Part shown: positions 30,315 to 39,285 of the stretch, in pieces
Layout of the letters: each line of letters begins with the position of its first letter
Numbering within the stretch: position 1 is the first letter of the stretch
Assembly (NCBI GenBank): GCA_009702455.1
Contig: WLIA01000004.1
Span: 1 to 63,759 of the forward strand
Direction of reading: 5' to 3'
Source of the DNA: Actinomycetota bacterium
Lineage (GTDB): Bacteria > Actinomycetota > Actinomycetes > Actinomycetales > Microbacteriaceae
Length of the DNA: 63,759 nucleotides
Program-made: the position numbers and the translations under genes
The notes under the pieces: model-generated
The model's database searches: none
Seen by the model: only the letters and a program-made list of their open reading frames with translations
What the model was told of the DNA's origin: nothing

Positions 30315-31478
30315 ATGCAGTTGCTCTGGTTCTTGCCTTCGCTTGCCTACGGGGTGATGCTCGGCGTTACTTCGAACAACTATTTTCTGGCGGCTTCAAC
30401 CGTGTTCACAATTCTGATTGCGCTGCTGGTTCGCTACCGCCTTTCGAAACGCCCAAAGCTCTCTGCGAACACAAAGCTTCGCGTTATCAATCGCGACATT
30501 TGGCTCGATGATTTTCGAATGCCAAGGGGAGAGATTTTCTGGTCGGCCGAGCAAGCAGATTTCATCTTTGAGAGGCTCGGCGCTACTTCGAGCACTTCGA
30601 GTGCGATGCAAGATTTCTTCTCAAAGAATTTTGAGCGTTCGAAAACGAACTTGAACATGGCGTTTGGCTTCAACGAGACCGAAGTGGTGCAGAGGTCACT
30701 TGTTGACGACGGGCCGCACGCAATTCTGATTGGCAGCACCGGCAGCGGAAAGACCGAATTGCTGCGACAGATGCTGCGAGAACTTAATAACGCTGAGACC
30801 AAACCAGGCCTTGTCTGCGTTGACTTCAAAGGTGGCTTGGGTCTCGAGGAATTCAGATTGCAGAGCCTGCGATTCGCGAGCGATCACGACATGGGAGCAA
30901 CCGAAAAAGTTTTCGATTGGCTCGAGCTTGAGCTCAGTCAACGTGAACTTTCGCCAGAGCCTAGAAACGCCCTGGTTATTGCAATCGACGAACTCACGCA
31001 TCTTCTCGGCACGGTGAAACGCAGTTCAGAGGTGCTAGCCGCGATTGCTGCCAGGGGTCGTTCGGCAAGAATGCACCTGATCTTGACCAATCAAAACCTG
31101 GTTGGCGTTCATAGGGCTTTGCTGAGCAACATCAAACTGCGCGTGTTGATTGGCAACCCAGATCCGGTTGATGCTGCCATGCTCGGCCAACTAAGCCGAG
31201 CACCTTTGAAACACGCAGTGCAATCGCTGGCAAGCGCTCAGATTGTTGCGCACGCCAGCGCAGCCGAACCCTTTTATTTCGCGCTACCGGGCTTTCGCCC
31301 AGAGGTTATAGAACAGAGTCGGGTTCAGCCGCGGGTAGCGAGTGAGCCTCGGCAACGCCAGCGTTCAAAAGAATTCCATCGTGAGTATTCAAACCAAGCG
31401 AAAGCGCGGCATCGGCGGCGCAGGCAGACTTCCATCCTCGGTTTGCGATTGCTCGCACATAGGGGAGGGTCGCGTTAG
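30315..31478 (+). CDS. FtsK/SpoIIIE-like ATPase with two membrane segments
   Basis: A 387-residue protein with two hydrophobic helices at residues 3-19 and 23-40, a linker, and a single FtsK/SpoIIIE-type ATPase domain at about residues 115-320. Walker A is IGSTGSGKTELLR (140-151), CVDFKGGLG follows at 168-176, and Walker B is LVIAIDELTHLLG (220-232). It lacks the large translocation and gamma domains of FtsK and resembles one ATPase module of EccC-type secretion motors. Residues 331-387 lie antisense to the end of ald and are Arg-rich, so the original stop may have been lost. It has no functional link to its polyamine-gene neighbours. Partner and substrate are unknown. Confidence 0.8.
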   Translation: MQLLWFLPSLAYGVMLGVTSNNYFLAASTVFTILIALLVRYRLSKRPKLSANTKLRVINRDIWLDDFRMPRGEIFWSAEQADFIFERLGATSSTSSAMQDFFSKNFERSKTNLNMAFGFNETEVVQRSLVDDGPHAILIGSTGSGKTELLRQMLRELNNAETKPGLVCVDFKGGLGLEEFRLQSLRFASDHDMGATEKVFDWLELELSQRELSPEPRNALVIAIDELTHLLGTVKRSSEVLAAIAARGRSARMHLILTNQNLVGVHRALLSNIKLRVLIGNPDPVDAAMLGQLSRAPLKHAVQSLASAQIVAHASAAEPFYFALPGFRPEVIEQSRVQPRVASEPRQRQRSKEFHREYSNQAKARHRRRRQTSILGLRLLAHRGGSR

Positions 31479-32418
31479 TCAGCGCATAGGTGCTGGTGTG
31501 TGGAACAGCGCCAGGCATGTTTGCTACGCAGTAGAAAGTGGTCTGGTGAACTTTGAAGGTTGGCTCGGCGTGAGTTGTTGGCTTCGAATCTTCGAAGCAG
31601 CCACCCTGGTCGATTGCAATGTCAACCAAGACGCTGCCCGGTTTCATCTTGCTAACCATTTCGTTGGTAACCAGCTTCGGCGCTTTCGCTCCCGGAATTA
31701 GCACCGCACCAATAACTAGATCTGCTTCATTTACAGATCTCTGCAACTCGAAGGTGTTGCTCACGATGGTGCGAAGTCGACCGGCATAGAAATCATCGAG
31801 TTCGCGAAGGCGATACAAGTTGGTGTCTAGCACTGTTACTTCGGCTCCCATGCCGATAGCAATCGCCACCGCGTTGGCTCCGGCAACTCCGGCACCGATT
31901 ACGGTGACTCGAGCCGGGCGAGTGCCAGGCACACCGCTCATTAGCATTCCGTTGCCGCCGTTTTGGCGCATGAGAGTTTGTGCTCCAACCAGTGGCGCAA
32001 GGCGACCGGCGACCTCGCTCATCGGTGCCAAGAGAGGCAGCGAGCGCGATGGCAGTTGAACGGTTTCATAGGCGATCGAGGTCACCTTGCTCGAGAGCAA
32101 AACCTCGGTCAGTGGTCGGTCTGCAGCGAGGTGAAGGTAGGTAAACAAAATGAGTCCTTCGCGCAAGAACCCGTATTCCTTTGCAATTGGTTCTTTTACC
32201 TTCAGCACCATGTCGCCGGCAGCCCAGGTTGACGCTGCGTCTGGGCAGATCTTTGCGCCCTCGGCCTCATACTCGGCGTCTGAGATTGATGAGCCTTCAC
32301 CGGCTCCGGTTTGAATGAATACCTCGTGCCCGGCTGCCACTAATTCGTGAACGCCAGAGGGTGTGATTGCTACGCGAAATTCGTTGTTTTTTACTTCTGC
32401 AGGTACTGAGACCTTCAT
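31306..32418 (-). CDS. ald: Alanine dehydrogenase
   Basis: A 370-residue NAD-dependent enzyme that interconverts L-alanine and pyruvate plus ammonia. The N-terminal catalytic domain starts KVSVPAEVKNNEFRVAITP, the Rossmann motif is VTVIGAGVAGANAVAIA near residue 171, and VLVDIAIDQGGCFEDSKPTTH is diagnostic of the family. The ribosome-binding site is CGGAG. It sits between the dehydrogenase and the Pot importer genes, where it could turn alanine made by a pyruvate-dependent aminotransferase back into pyruvate. Its 3' end overlaps the FtsK-like frame by 173 bp in antisense. Confidence 0.96.
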   Translation of the reverse strand: MKVSVPAEVKNNEFRVAITPSGVHELVAAGHEVFIQTGAGEGSSISDAEYEAEGAKICPDAASTWAAGDMVLKVKEPIAKEYGFLREGLILFTYLHLAADRPLTEVLLSSKVTSIAYETVQLPSRSLPLLAPMSEVAGRLAPLVGAQTLMRQNGGNGMLMSGVPGTRPARVTVIGAGVAGANAVAIAIGMGAEVTVLDTNLYRLRELDDFYAGRLRTIVSNTFELQRSVNEADLVIGAVLIPGAKAPKLVTNEMVSKMKPGSVLVDIAIDQGGCFEDSKPTTHAEPTFKVHQTTFYCVANMPGAVPHTSTYALTNATLPYVRAIANRGWKSACAADAALSLGLNTHDGILLNAGVAEAHSLPAAEPDSVL

Positions 32419-32459
32419 GATTCTCCGTTTCGGACGGCCACATTGCCGCCACCGAACCC

Positions 32460-32465
32460 AGCCTA
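32460..32465 (-). promoter_or_regulatory. Candidate -10 element of ald
   Basis: TAGGCT on the minus strand gives a leader of about 35 nt that contains the CGGAG ribosome-binding site. A TTGAAC hexamer lies 15 bp further upstream, slightly close for a -35. Confidence 0.35.
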
Positions 32466-32611
32466 TCGGTCAAAACTCGGGTTCAAAAAACCGTGTCTTG
32501 TGAGCCTTTTTGCAGTTTCGATGGCCTATTTCTGTGGCACAATTAGCCCAAGCGCATTCGCGTCTTTGTTGTTGGCTGGGCACTGGTGCCCTTTCGATTG
32601 AAGGAGCTTCT

Positions 32612-33847
32612 TTGAAGAACTCGATTAACCAAGACCCCATGTTCAAGCAGTTGTTATCTGCAATCAAGACCTCGCAAATGACGCGCCGAACCGCGCTCGC
32701 GGGCATGGGTGCTTCTGCAGCAGCTCTTTCGCTTGCAGCTTGTGCCCCAGCGAGCGGACCGCAGGCACTAACCGCCGCAACCGATCTTTCTGACACAGAA
32801 AAACTTCTTATCTGGCACAACTGGTCGCTTTACATGGACGAAGACGACGACGGAAACTACCCGACTCTTCAGAAGTTCGAAGCGCAGACCGGAATCAAGG
32901 TCGAGTACAAGATTGAGATCGACGACAACGACACTTACTTCAGCAAAGTTCAGAAGCAGTTGGCACAGGGTCAAGACATTGGTGCCGACGTTGCTTGCCC
33001 AACCGAGTGGATGGCAGCAAAGTGGATTCAGTCTGGCTACGTGCAGAAGTATGACGCAGCAAACATTCCAAACAAGTCAAACCTCGCACCTGCTTACCTC
33101 GGTGCAGCGCACGACCCAAACCGAGACTTCTCAATGCCATACCAGGGCATCTTGGCCGGCATCACCTACAACAAGGCCGAGTACAAGAAGGCAACCGGAC
33201 AGGATGCACCAACCAGTCTTGAAGACCTATGGCAGCCGTCACTGAAGGGCCGCGTCGGCGTTCTTTCAGAAATGCGCGACACAATCGGTCTCATCTTGTT
33301 GGCTCAGGGAATCGACATCACTAGCGAGTCGAGCCTGACCGAAGACGCATTCATGAACGCAATCGACTTCTTCGCTGGCAAGGTTGCCGACGGCCAGATT
33401 GCTCGCATCAAGGGAAACAGCTACTCAGAAGACCTAGAGAACGGCGACACCATCGCCGCTATTGCCTGGTCTGGCGACACCGTGCAGCTGAACCTAAGCG
33501 CAGAGACCGACAAGTACGGCTTCTTCATTCCTGAGAGTGGAACCACCATCTCGGCAGACAGCTTCGTTGTTCCGATGGGTGCGACCCACAAGAAGAACGT
33601 TGAAACTCTTATCAACTACTACTACGACCCAGCGGTCGCGGCAGAGTTGGCAGCTTGGGTGAACTACGTGACCCCAGTTGTTGGCGCTCAAGAAGAGGCC
33701 ATGAAGATCGACCCGGCTCTAGCAGAGAACCAGTTGATTTTCCCAAGCGAAGAGTTCATGAAGAACGCATATGGATTCCGTGCGCTTTCTGGCGAAGAGT
33801 CAGTGAAGTTCGCACAGGCATTCCAAGACGTATTGCTCGGAGCATAG
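32612..33847 (+). CDS. potD: Polyamine ABC transporter, substrate-binding lipoprotein
   Basis: A 411-residue PotD/PotF-type binding protein anchored outside the membrane. TTG at 32612 is chosen because AAGGAG lies 5 nt upstream. The signal has a twin-arginine-like MTRRTALAGMGASAAALSL and the lipobox LAAC with C44, so export could be by Tat. The mature part begins KLLIWHNWSLYMDED and contains VACPTEWMAAKWIQSGYVQ, SMPYQGILAGITYNK and AAIAWSGDTVQLNL, the layout of spermidine/putrescine binding proteins. It heads potD-A-B-C with gaps of 4, 3 and -4 bp. Which polyamine is bound is not decided by sequence. Confidence 0.92.
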   Translation: MKNSINQDPMFKQLLSAIKTSQMTRRTALAGMGASAAALSLAACAPASGPQALTAATDLSDTEKLLIWHNWSLYMDEDDDGNYPTLQKFEAQTGIKVEYKIEIDDNDTYFSKVQKQLAQGQDIGADVACPTEWMAAKWIQSGYVQKYDAANIPNKSNLAPAYLGAAHDPNRDFSMPYQGILAGITYNKAEYKKATGQDAPTSLEDLWQPSLKGRVGVLSEMRDTIGLILLAQGIDITSESSLTEDAFMNAIDFFAGKVADGQIARIKGNSYSEDLENGDTIAAIAWSGDTVQLNLSAETDKYGFFIPESGTTISADSFVVPMGATHKKNVETLINYYYDPAVAAELAAWVNYVTPVVGAQEEAMKIDPALAENQLIFPSEEFMKNAYGFRALSGEESVKFAQAFQDVLLGA

Positions 33848-33851
33848 GGCG

Positions 33852-34988
33852 TTGGCCACCGAGTTCGTCGCGAGAGGTGCCGATCTTGAACTAGTGGGAA
33901 TTCGAAAAGAATTTCCTGGCTTCACCGCAATTGACCACCTTGATCTAAAGATTCCCGCTGGCGAATTCTTTGCATTGCTCGGCCCCTCGGGCTGTGGCAA
34001 AACCACCACACTTCGACTTGTTGCCGGGCTCGAAGAGCCAACCACCGGTCAGATTTTGATTGGTGGCAAGGATGTCACCGACACCAAGGCATACCAGCGT
34101 CCGGTGAACACCGTGTTTCAGAGTTACGCGTTGTTTCCACACATGTCTGTTCTCGAGAACGTTGCGTTCGGTTTGCGTCAGCGCAAAATCGACGACGTTC
34201 TCGCAAAGGCACAGAAGTCACTCGACCTGGTAGAACTCGGTCACCTCGCCCAGCGCAGACCAGCTCAACTTTCTGGTGGCCAGCAGCAGCGCGTGGCACT
34301 AGCGCGAGCCCTAGTCAACCGACCTTCGCTGCTACTGCTCGACGAGCCACTCGGTGCGCTCGACTTGAAGTTGCGCAGACAGATGCAGATTGAGCTCAAG
34401 GCGATTCAGATGGAAGTCGGACTCACTTTCTTGCACGTAACACACGACCAAGAAGAAGCCATGGACATGGCCGACACCGTTGCGGTCATGAACAAGGGCC
34501 ACATTGAGCAGATGGGTTCACCCGAGAAGCTCTATGACCGACCAAAGACCGTTTTCGTTTCGAAGTTCTTGGGCCAGTCGAACCTCTTTGTTGGCAAGGC
34601 GCAGTCGCACAACGAGTCGACCGTGAGCATTGAAGTCGCCGGCTCGAAGATTTCGGTTCCGAAAACTCGCGCAGAAAAGCACGACGGCACAATAGCCATC
34701 GGTGTTCGACCAGAAAAGGCTTTCTTTCACGAGGAGCAGCCAAAGCTCTCATCAGATCACAACCTGATTGGCCCGGGCGAGATCATCGATATTCGCTTTA
34801 CCGGAGTTAGCAACCAGTACCTGATTGAGATTCCTAACCTCGGCAACGTGACTGTCTTCGCTCAGAACATTGGCAAGAGCCCCGTTATCGAACTCGGCGC
34901 TAAAGTCTGGGTTAGCTGGAAGGTTGAGCACTCCTTTGGGCTATCTGACCTTCCCGAAAGTGTCAGTGAACTTGAGCCGGTAGCCTAA
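33852..34988 (+). CDS. potA: Polyamine ABC transporter, ATP-binding protein
   Basis: A 378-residue ABC ATPase energising polyamine uptake. Walker A is [14 protein letters not shown] near residue 39, the signature is [15 protein letters not shown] near residue 139, and Walker B is [14 protein letters not shown]-terminal TOBE-type regulatory domain (residues 240-370) includes [12 protein letters not shown], as in PotA/CUT1-type subunits. It begins with TTG, with GGAG 9 nt upstream at the end of potD. potB follows after 3 bp. Confidence 0.95.
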   Translation: MATEFVARGADLELVGIRKEFPGFTAIDHLDLKIPAGEFFALLGPSGCGKTTTLRLVAGLEEPTTGQILIGGKDVTDTKAYQRPVNTVFQSYALFPHMSVLENVAFGLRQRKIDDVLAKAQKSLDLVELGHLAQRRPAQLSGGQQQRVALARALVNRPSLLLLDEPLGALDLKLRRQMQIELKAIQMEVGLTFLHVTHDQEEAMDMADTVAVMNKGHIEQMGSPEKLYDRPKTVFVSKFLGQSNLFVGKAQSHNESTVSIEVAGSKISVPKTRAEKHDGTIAIGVRPEKAFFHEEQPKLSSDHNLIGPGEIIDIRFTGVSNQYLIEIPNLGNVTVFAQNIGKSPVIELGAKVWVSWKVEHSFGLSDLPESVSELEPVA

Positions 34989-34991
34989 CCA

Positions 34992-35915
34992 ATGGCAATC
35001 GCAGCATTCGGTCACGCAACAGGTTCGGGCCACAAACCAAGCACCCCTGGCAAGAAGAGCGCCAAGGTTGCGATTTTGTTGCTCGCACCCGGCTTGATGT
35101 ATCTCGTAATCTTCTTCGTTGCCCCGCTTGTTTCGCTCGTCATCACCTCGCTTCAGACTGTCGACTACACAACCGGCTTTGCGGTTTACAGCTACGGTTT
35201 CGAAATTGCCAACTACGTCAACGTCGTAAGTCAGTACGGCGAGCAAATTGGCCGCTCGTTTATCTACGCGTTCTTCGCAACCATCGCGGCACTGCTAATC
35301 AGTTACCCGCTCGCATACTTCATCGGCGTCAAAGCCCGGCGCTATCCGTTGCTTCAGGCTTTGATGCTGACCCTTGTTATCGCGCCGTTCTTCATCTCTT
35401 TCTTGCTTCGCACCTTTGCCTGGAAGCAAATCTTTTCAAACGAATCATGGATAGTCACAACCCTGCAGAGCATTGGCGTTCTCGCCAGCGATCAGTATCT
35501 GGTTGGAACCCCTTTCTTGGTGATCTTCGGTCTCACCTACAACTTCATCCCGTTTATGACCTTGCCGCTCTACACGAGCCTGGAGCGTCTAGACATTCGC
35601 TACCTCGAAGCCGGGGCAGATCTCTACGCGAATCCGCGCAAGGTTTTCCGCAAGGTAACAATTCCGCTATCTATGCCGGGCATCGTCTCTGGAACTCTGC
35701 TCACCTTTATTCCAATCGCGGGTGACTACGTCAACGCCTCTGGGCTCTTTCTAGGCAGCACGCAAACCGCGATGCTCGGCAACGTTGTGGAATCTAAGTT
35801 CTTGAAGAGCTACGACTATCCGACGGCCTCAGCGCTATCGGTGATTCTGATGGGTGCCATCATGCTCTTGGTCACGTTCTATGTGCGGCGTAGCGGAACG
35901 GATGATCTGCTGTGA
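34992..35915 (+). CDS. potB: Polyamine ABC transporter, permease 1
   Basis: A 307-residue permease with six predicted membrane helices. The first spans about residues 28-50 (AILLLAPGLMYLVIFFVAPLVSLVI). The ABC permease EAA loop is LDIRYLEAGADLYANPRKVFRKVTIPLSMPGI, near residue 200. It pairs with PotC in the membrane. The stop overlaps the potC start by four bases (GTGA), the usual coupling of permease pairs. Confidence 0.94.
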   Translation: MAIAAFGHATGSGHKPSTPGKKSAKVAILLLAPGLMYLVIFFVAPLVSLVITSLQTVDYTTGFAVYSYGFEIANYVNVVSQYGEQIGRSFIYAFFATIAALLISYPLAYFIGVKARRYPLLQALMLTLVIAPFFISFLLRTFAWKQIFSNESWIVTTLQSIGVLASDQYLVGTPFLVIFGLTYNFIPFMTLPLYTSLERLDIRYLEAGADLYANPRKVFRKVTIPLSMPGIVSGTLLTFIPIAGDYVNASGLFLGSTQTAMLGNVVESKFLKSYDYPTASALSVILMGAIMLLVTFYVRRSGTDDLL

Positions 35916-36715
35916 GAAAGTTCTCGTTTGGTCGCTATGCCTTGCCGGTCTACTCGGTCTTGGCGTTCGTTTACCTGCTCATTCCGATTGCCTTTACTTT
36001 CTTCTTCTCTTTCAACGACTACCGTCGTAGCAACATAACCTGGCGCGGCTTCACGCTCGATAACTGGACTAGCGTTTGCGAGGCTCAGGGTGTTTGCGCG
36101 GCATTCGCTACCTCGATTTCGATTGGTCTCATCTCGACCCTGATCGCAACCACACTCGGCACAATGATTGCCATCGCATTGGTGCGCTACCGCTTCAAGT
36201 TTCGCTCGACCATCAGCCTGCTCCTGTTCTTGCCAATGGCAACCCCCGAGCTGGTGCTTGGCGCGGGTCTAGCCGCGCAGTTCTTCAACTTTGGCGTCGA
36301 GATGGGTTTCACCACAATCGTTATCGCACACGTCATGTTCTGCCTTAGCTTCGTTGTTGTGACGGTAAAGGCGCGTGTAGCAAGTCTTGACCCGGCCCTC
36401 GAAGAGGCCGGCACTGACCTCTATGGTTCTCCGAGCCAGGTCTTTTGGAAGATCACTTTTCCGCTGCTACTACCTGGCATCATGGCCGCAGCGCTTCTTT
36501 CGTTTGCTTTGAGCTTCGACGATTTCATCATCACCTACTTCAACTCAGGGCCGACCGAGACTTTCCCGAAGTTTGTCTACACCGCAGCTTCAAAGGGTCT
36601 TCCGGGTGAAGCTAACGTCATCGGAATCGGCGTGTTCTTGCTAGCAATTGCGATTGTGCTGACAATTCAGATTCGTTCGTCTATCAAGGCAAAGCGCTTA
36701 GCTGCCATGAAATAG
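35912..36715 (+). CDS. potC: Polyamine ABC transporter, permease 2
   Basis: A 267-residue permease with six predicted membrane helices. The EAA loop is LDPALEEAGTDLYGSPSQVFWKITFPLLLPGI, and the C-terminal FALSFDDFIITYFNSGP segment is very characteristic of PotC/PotI proteins. It starts with GTG inside the end of potB. It is the last gene of the potDABC operon; a perfect hairpin with flanking A and T runs follows 10 bp downstream. Confidence 0.95.
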   Translation: MRKFSFGRYALPVYSVLAFVYLLIPIAFTFFFSFNDYRRSNITWRGFTLDNWTSVCEAQGVCAAFATSISIGLISTLIATTLGTMIAIALVRYRFKFRSTISLLLFLPMATPELVLGAGLAAQFFNFGVEMGFTTIVIAHVMFCLSFVVVTVKARVASLDPALEEAGTDLYGSPSQVFWKITFPLLLPGIMAAALLSFALSFDDFIITYFNSGPTETFPKFVYTAASKGLPGEANVIGIGVFLLAIAIVLTIQIRSSIKAKRLAAMK

Positions 36716-36724
36716 GCAGTAGCC

Positions 36725-36762
36725 AAAAAGAAAACCCCTCACGAATGAGGGGTTTTCTTTTT
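36725..36762 (+). terminator. Bidirectional intrinsic terminator between potC and gabT
   Basis: A perfect 17-bp inverted repeat, AAAAAGAAAACCCCTCA with TGAGGGGTTTTCTTTTT, surrounds a CGAA loop. The flanking A and T tracts give a U run on either strand, so it serves both convergent genes. Confidence 0.95.
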
Positions 36763-36769
36763 GTTGAAA

Positions 36770-38101
36770 CTAGAGTTTCGCAAGCCCTTCGGCAACCACG
36801 TCGAGCGCTTCATTCAACTGAGCGTCTGTGATAGCTAGCGGAGGTAGGAAGCGAATGACGTTACCAAAGGTTCCCGCGTTGAGAACCAAAACGCCGTTCT
36901 GGTGGCAGTGCTTGACCACTGCGTCAGAGGCCGCCGCGTTCGGGTTCAGGGTGCCTGGCTCAACGAACTCGATGGCAATCATTGCGCCACGGCCGCGAAC
37001 CTCGGCAATAACCGGGTACTTGTCTTTCATGTCTGAAAGGCGTGACTGCAAGATGATCTCGATTTCAAGTGCTCGCTCAAGAACGCCACCGGCCTCGATC
37101 TGCTTCAGCACTGCTACTGCGGCAGCTGCGGCAACAGGGTTTCCACCGTATGTGCCACCGATACCACCGGCGTGAGATGAGTCCATGATTTCTGCGCGAC
37201 CGGTAACCGCCGAGATTGGCATTCCGCCAGCGATACCCTTTGCGATTGTGAACATGTCAGGCTCGAAGCCTTCTTCGTAGTGCGATGCAAACCAGCGTCC
37301 GGTGCGGGCGATACCCGACTGAACTTCGTCTGCAACCATAACGATGCCGTTTGCCTTCGCCCAAGCCGAAAGTGCTGGCAAGAATCCTGGGGCAGGCACA
37401 ATGAAGCCACCCTCACCCTGGATTGGCTCGATGACAATCGCCGCGAGGTTAGCCGCGCCGACGCGCTTCTCCATGTAGTTGATGGCGCGCTTGGCAGCGT
37501 CTTCGCCGCTGATGCCACCATCGCGAAGCGGGTACGACATCGGCACGTGGTGCACGCCAGGAGCGAAAGGCCCAAAGCCGCTGTTGTAAGGCATTGCCTT
37601 GAAGTTCATGGCCATGGTCAAGTTGGTGCGCCCGTGGTATCCGTGATCAAAAACGGCAATTTCGCCGCGACCGGTGAACTTGCGAGCAAATTTGACGGCG
37701 TTTTCTACAGCCTCCGCACCCGAGTTGAATAGGGCACTGCGCTTCTCGAAGTTGCCAGGGGTGTATTTGTTGAGCAGTTCGCAGACCTGCACATAAGGAA
37801 CGTATGGGGTGACCGTAAAGAGAGTGTGGGTCAGCTTGGCGACCTGCTCTTGCACGGCCTTGACTACCTCGTCGTTGGTGTGGCCAATTGTGGTCACGCC
37901 GATGCCAGAACCGAGGTCAATAAAGCGGTTGCCGTCAACGTCGGTGACCAGCGCGCCGTGGGCGTGGTCGATGTAGACCGGCAGGGCAGCACCCACACCG
38001 TGAGAGACCTCTTTTAGGCGCTTCGCGTGAAGCTGCTGAGAGATTGGGCCCGGAATTGCAGTAACGATGTTGCGTGCATACATGACTGATTGTTCGCTCA
38101 T
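36770..38101 (-). CDS. gabT: 4-aminobutyrate aminotransferase
   Basis: A 443-residue class III aminotransferase that moves the amino group of GABA to 2-oxoglutarate, giving succinate semialdehyde. The PLP lysine is K288 in [15 protein letters not shown], preceded by [34 protein letters not shown] and [13 protein letters not shown] are typical GabT segments. It converges on potC and lies at the end of the polyamine region, where it would process the GABA made from putrescine. The succinate-semialdehyde dehydrogenase is not in this window. Confidence 0.93.
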   Translation of the reverse strand: MSEQSVMYARNIVTAIPGPISQQLHAKRLKEVSHGVGAALPVYIDHAHGALVTDVDGNRFIDLGSGIGVTTIGHTNDEVVKAVQEQVAKLTHTLFTVTPYVPYVQVCELLNKYTPGNFEKRSALFNSGAEAVENAVKFARKFTGRGEIAVFDHGYHGRTNLTMAMNFKAMPYNSGFGPFAPGVHHVPMSYPLRDGGISGEDAAKRAINYMEKRVGAANLAAIVIEPIQGEGGFIVPAPGFLPALSAWAKANGIVMVADEVQSGIARTGRWFASHYEEGFEPDMFTIAKGIAGGMPISAVTGRAEIMDSSHAGGIGGTYGGNPVAAAAAVAVLKQIEAGGVLERALEIEIILQSRLSDMKDKYPVIAEVRGRGAMIAIEFVEPGTLNPNAAASDAVVKHCHQNGVLVLNAGTFGNVIRFLPPLAITDAQLNEALDVVAEGLAKL

Positions 38102-38107
38102 ATTTCA

Positions 38108-38113
38108 ATCCTA
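38108..38113 (-). promoter_or_regulatory. Candidate -10 element of gabT
   Basis: TAGGAT on the minus strand is followed by 6 nt and the ATG of gabT, with no Shine-Dalgarno sequence. The 49-bp gap is shared with divergent dxr. Confidence 0.45.
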
Positions 38114-38138
38114 CGCCTCGCATTCGCTGGGCTGGTGG

Positions 38139-38144
38139 CAAGAT
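38139..38144 (+). promoter_or_regulatory. Possible -10 element of dxr
   Basis: CAAGAT is followed by 6 nt and the ATG of dxr. The first base departs from TANNNT, but the position matches the other leaderless-type starts. Confidence 0.3.
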
Positions 38145-38150
38145 TGCACT

Positions 38151-39242
38151 ATGCGTCGCGTAATTATTCTCGGATCGACCGGTTCGATTGGAACCCAAGC
38201 GCTCGAGGTTATTCGAGAGAATCGAGACCTATTTGAGGTGGTCGCGCTCGCGGCCGGAACCAACGCCGAACTTCTAGAGGCGCAGGCCGCCGAGTTTTCG
38301 GTGCCCGCAAACCGAGCCGTTTTGGGCGCGTCGGCAGCAACAGAACTCGTCGAGCAAACCGACGCCGATGTCGTGGTCAATGGCATTACCGGTTCTATCG
38401 GTCTAGGCCCAACCTTGGCTGCGCTTCGCAGCGGCAAGACCTTGGCTCTCGCTAATAAAGAGTCACTCATTGTGGGCGGGCGATTGGTCACGGATGCCGC
38501 CGAGCGTGGACAGATCGTTCCGGTGGACAGCGAGCACTCGGCGCTGGCTCAGTGCTTGCTTGCCGGCGAGGCGCGCGAGGTGCGCAAACTTATCTTGACG
38601 GCATCTGGTGGGCCGTTCCGTGGCTTCACTCGCGAGCAACTCACCCTGGTGACTCCGCAGCAAGCGCTCGCTCACCCGACCTGGGTCATGGGCAAAGTTG
38701 TTACGACAAACTCGGCGACCATGGTCAACAAAGGTCTTGAGCTAATCGAAGCGCACCTCTTGTTTGACATCGAGATCGACCGCATCGAAGTTACGGTTCA
38801 CCCGCAATCGGTCGTGCACTCGATGGTCGAGTTCTTCGACGGATCGACAATGGCGCAATGCTCACCTCCAAACATGAAGCTGCCAATTGCGCTCGGAATG
38901 TCGTGGCCGAATCGAATCGAGAACGCGGTTAGCGCCGTCGACTTCGGTCAGGCACATCAGTGGACGTTCGAACCGCTAAACGAAAGCGTCTTCGGCGCTG
39001 TGCGTCTCGCTCGCCAGGTGGGTAAGGCAGCCAGCACCTATCCCGCGGTTTATAACGCGGCAAACGAAGAAGCTGTCGAAGCGTTTCACCGCAACAAAAT
39101 TGGTTTCAATCAAATCGTCGATGTCATTCAGCGCGTGGTTGATGCGCACGAGCCAGCTCGCGAACTTACACTCGAAGCGGTTCTTGAGGCCGAGCGCTGG
39201 GCACGCGACAGGGCAGTGGCTCAGATGGTGACGGCATGTTAA
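38151..39242 (+). CDS. dxr: 1-deoxy-D-xylulose 5-phosphate reductoisomerase
   Basis: A 363-residue NADPH enzyme making 2-C-methyl-D-erythritol 4-phosphate, the first committed step of the non-mevalonate isoprenoid pathway. The N-terminal nucleotide motif is [25 protein letters not shown] is near residue 100, and the metal/substrate region is [12 protein letters not shown], with [12 protein letters not shown] downstream. The frame is open to 38067, but ATG at 38151 gives the family N-terminus ([14 protein letters not shown]). Two genes on is ispG of the same pathway, with the M50 protease gene between them. Confidence 0.96.
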   Translation: MRRVIILGSTGSIGTQALEVIRENRDLFEVVALAAGTNAELLEAQAAEFSVPANRAVLGASAATELVEQTDADVVVNGITGSIGLGPTLAALRSGKTLALANKESLIVGGRLVTDAAERGQIVPVDSEHSALAQCLLAGEAREVRKLILTASGGPFRGFTREQLTLVTPQQALAHPTWVMGKVVTTNSATMVNKGLELIEAHLLFDIEIDRIEVTVHPQSVVHSMVEFFDGSTMAQCSPPNMKLPIALGMSWPNRIENAVSAVDFGQAHQWTFEPLNESVFGAVRLARQVGKAASTYPAVYNAANEEAVEAFHRNKIGFNQIVDVIQRVVDAHEPARELTLEAVLEAERWARDRAVAQMVTAC

Positions 39243-39273
39243 CAACTTGCAGGCTTTTGTCAGCGCAACTTCT

Positions 39274-39279
39274 TAGGGT
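39274..39279 (+). promoter_or_regulatory. Candidate -10 element of the M50 protease gene
   Basis: TAGGGT is followed by 6 nt and the ATG at 39286. No ribosome-binding site is seen, so a leaderless message is likely. Confidence 0.45.
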
Positions 39280-39285
39280 CGAATA

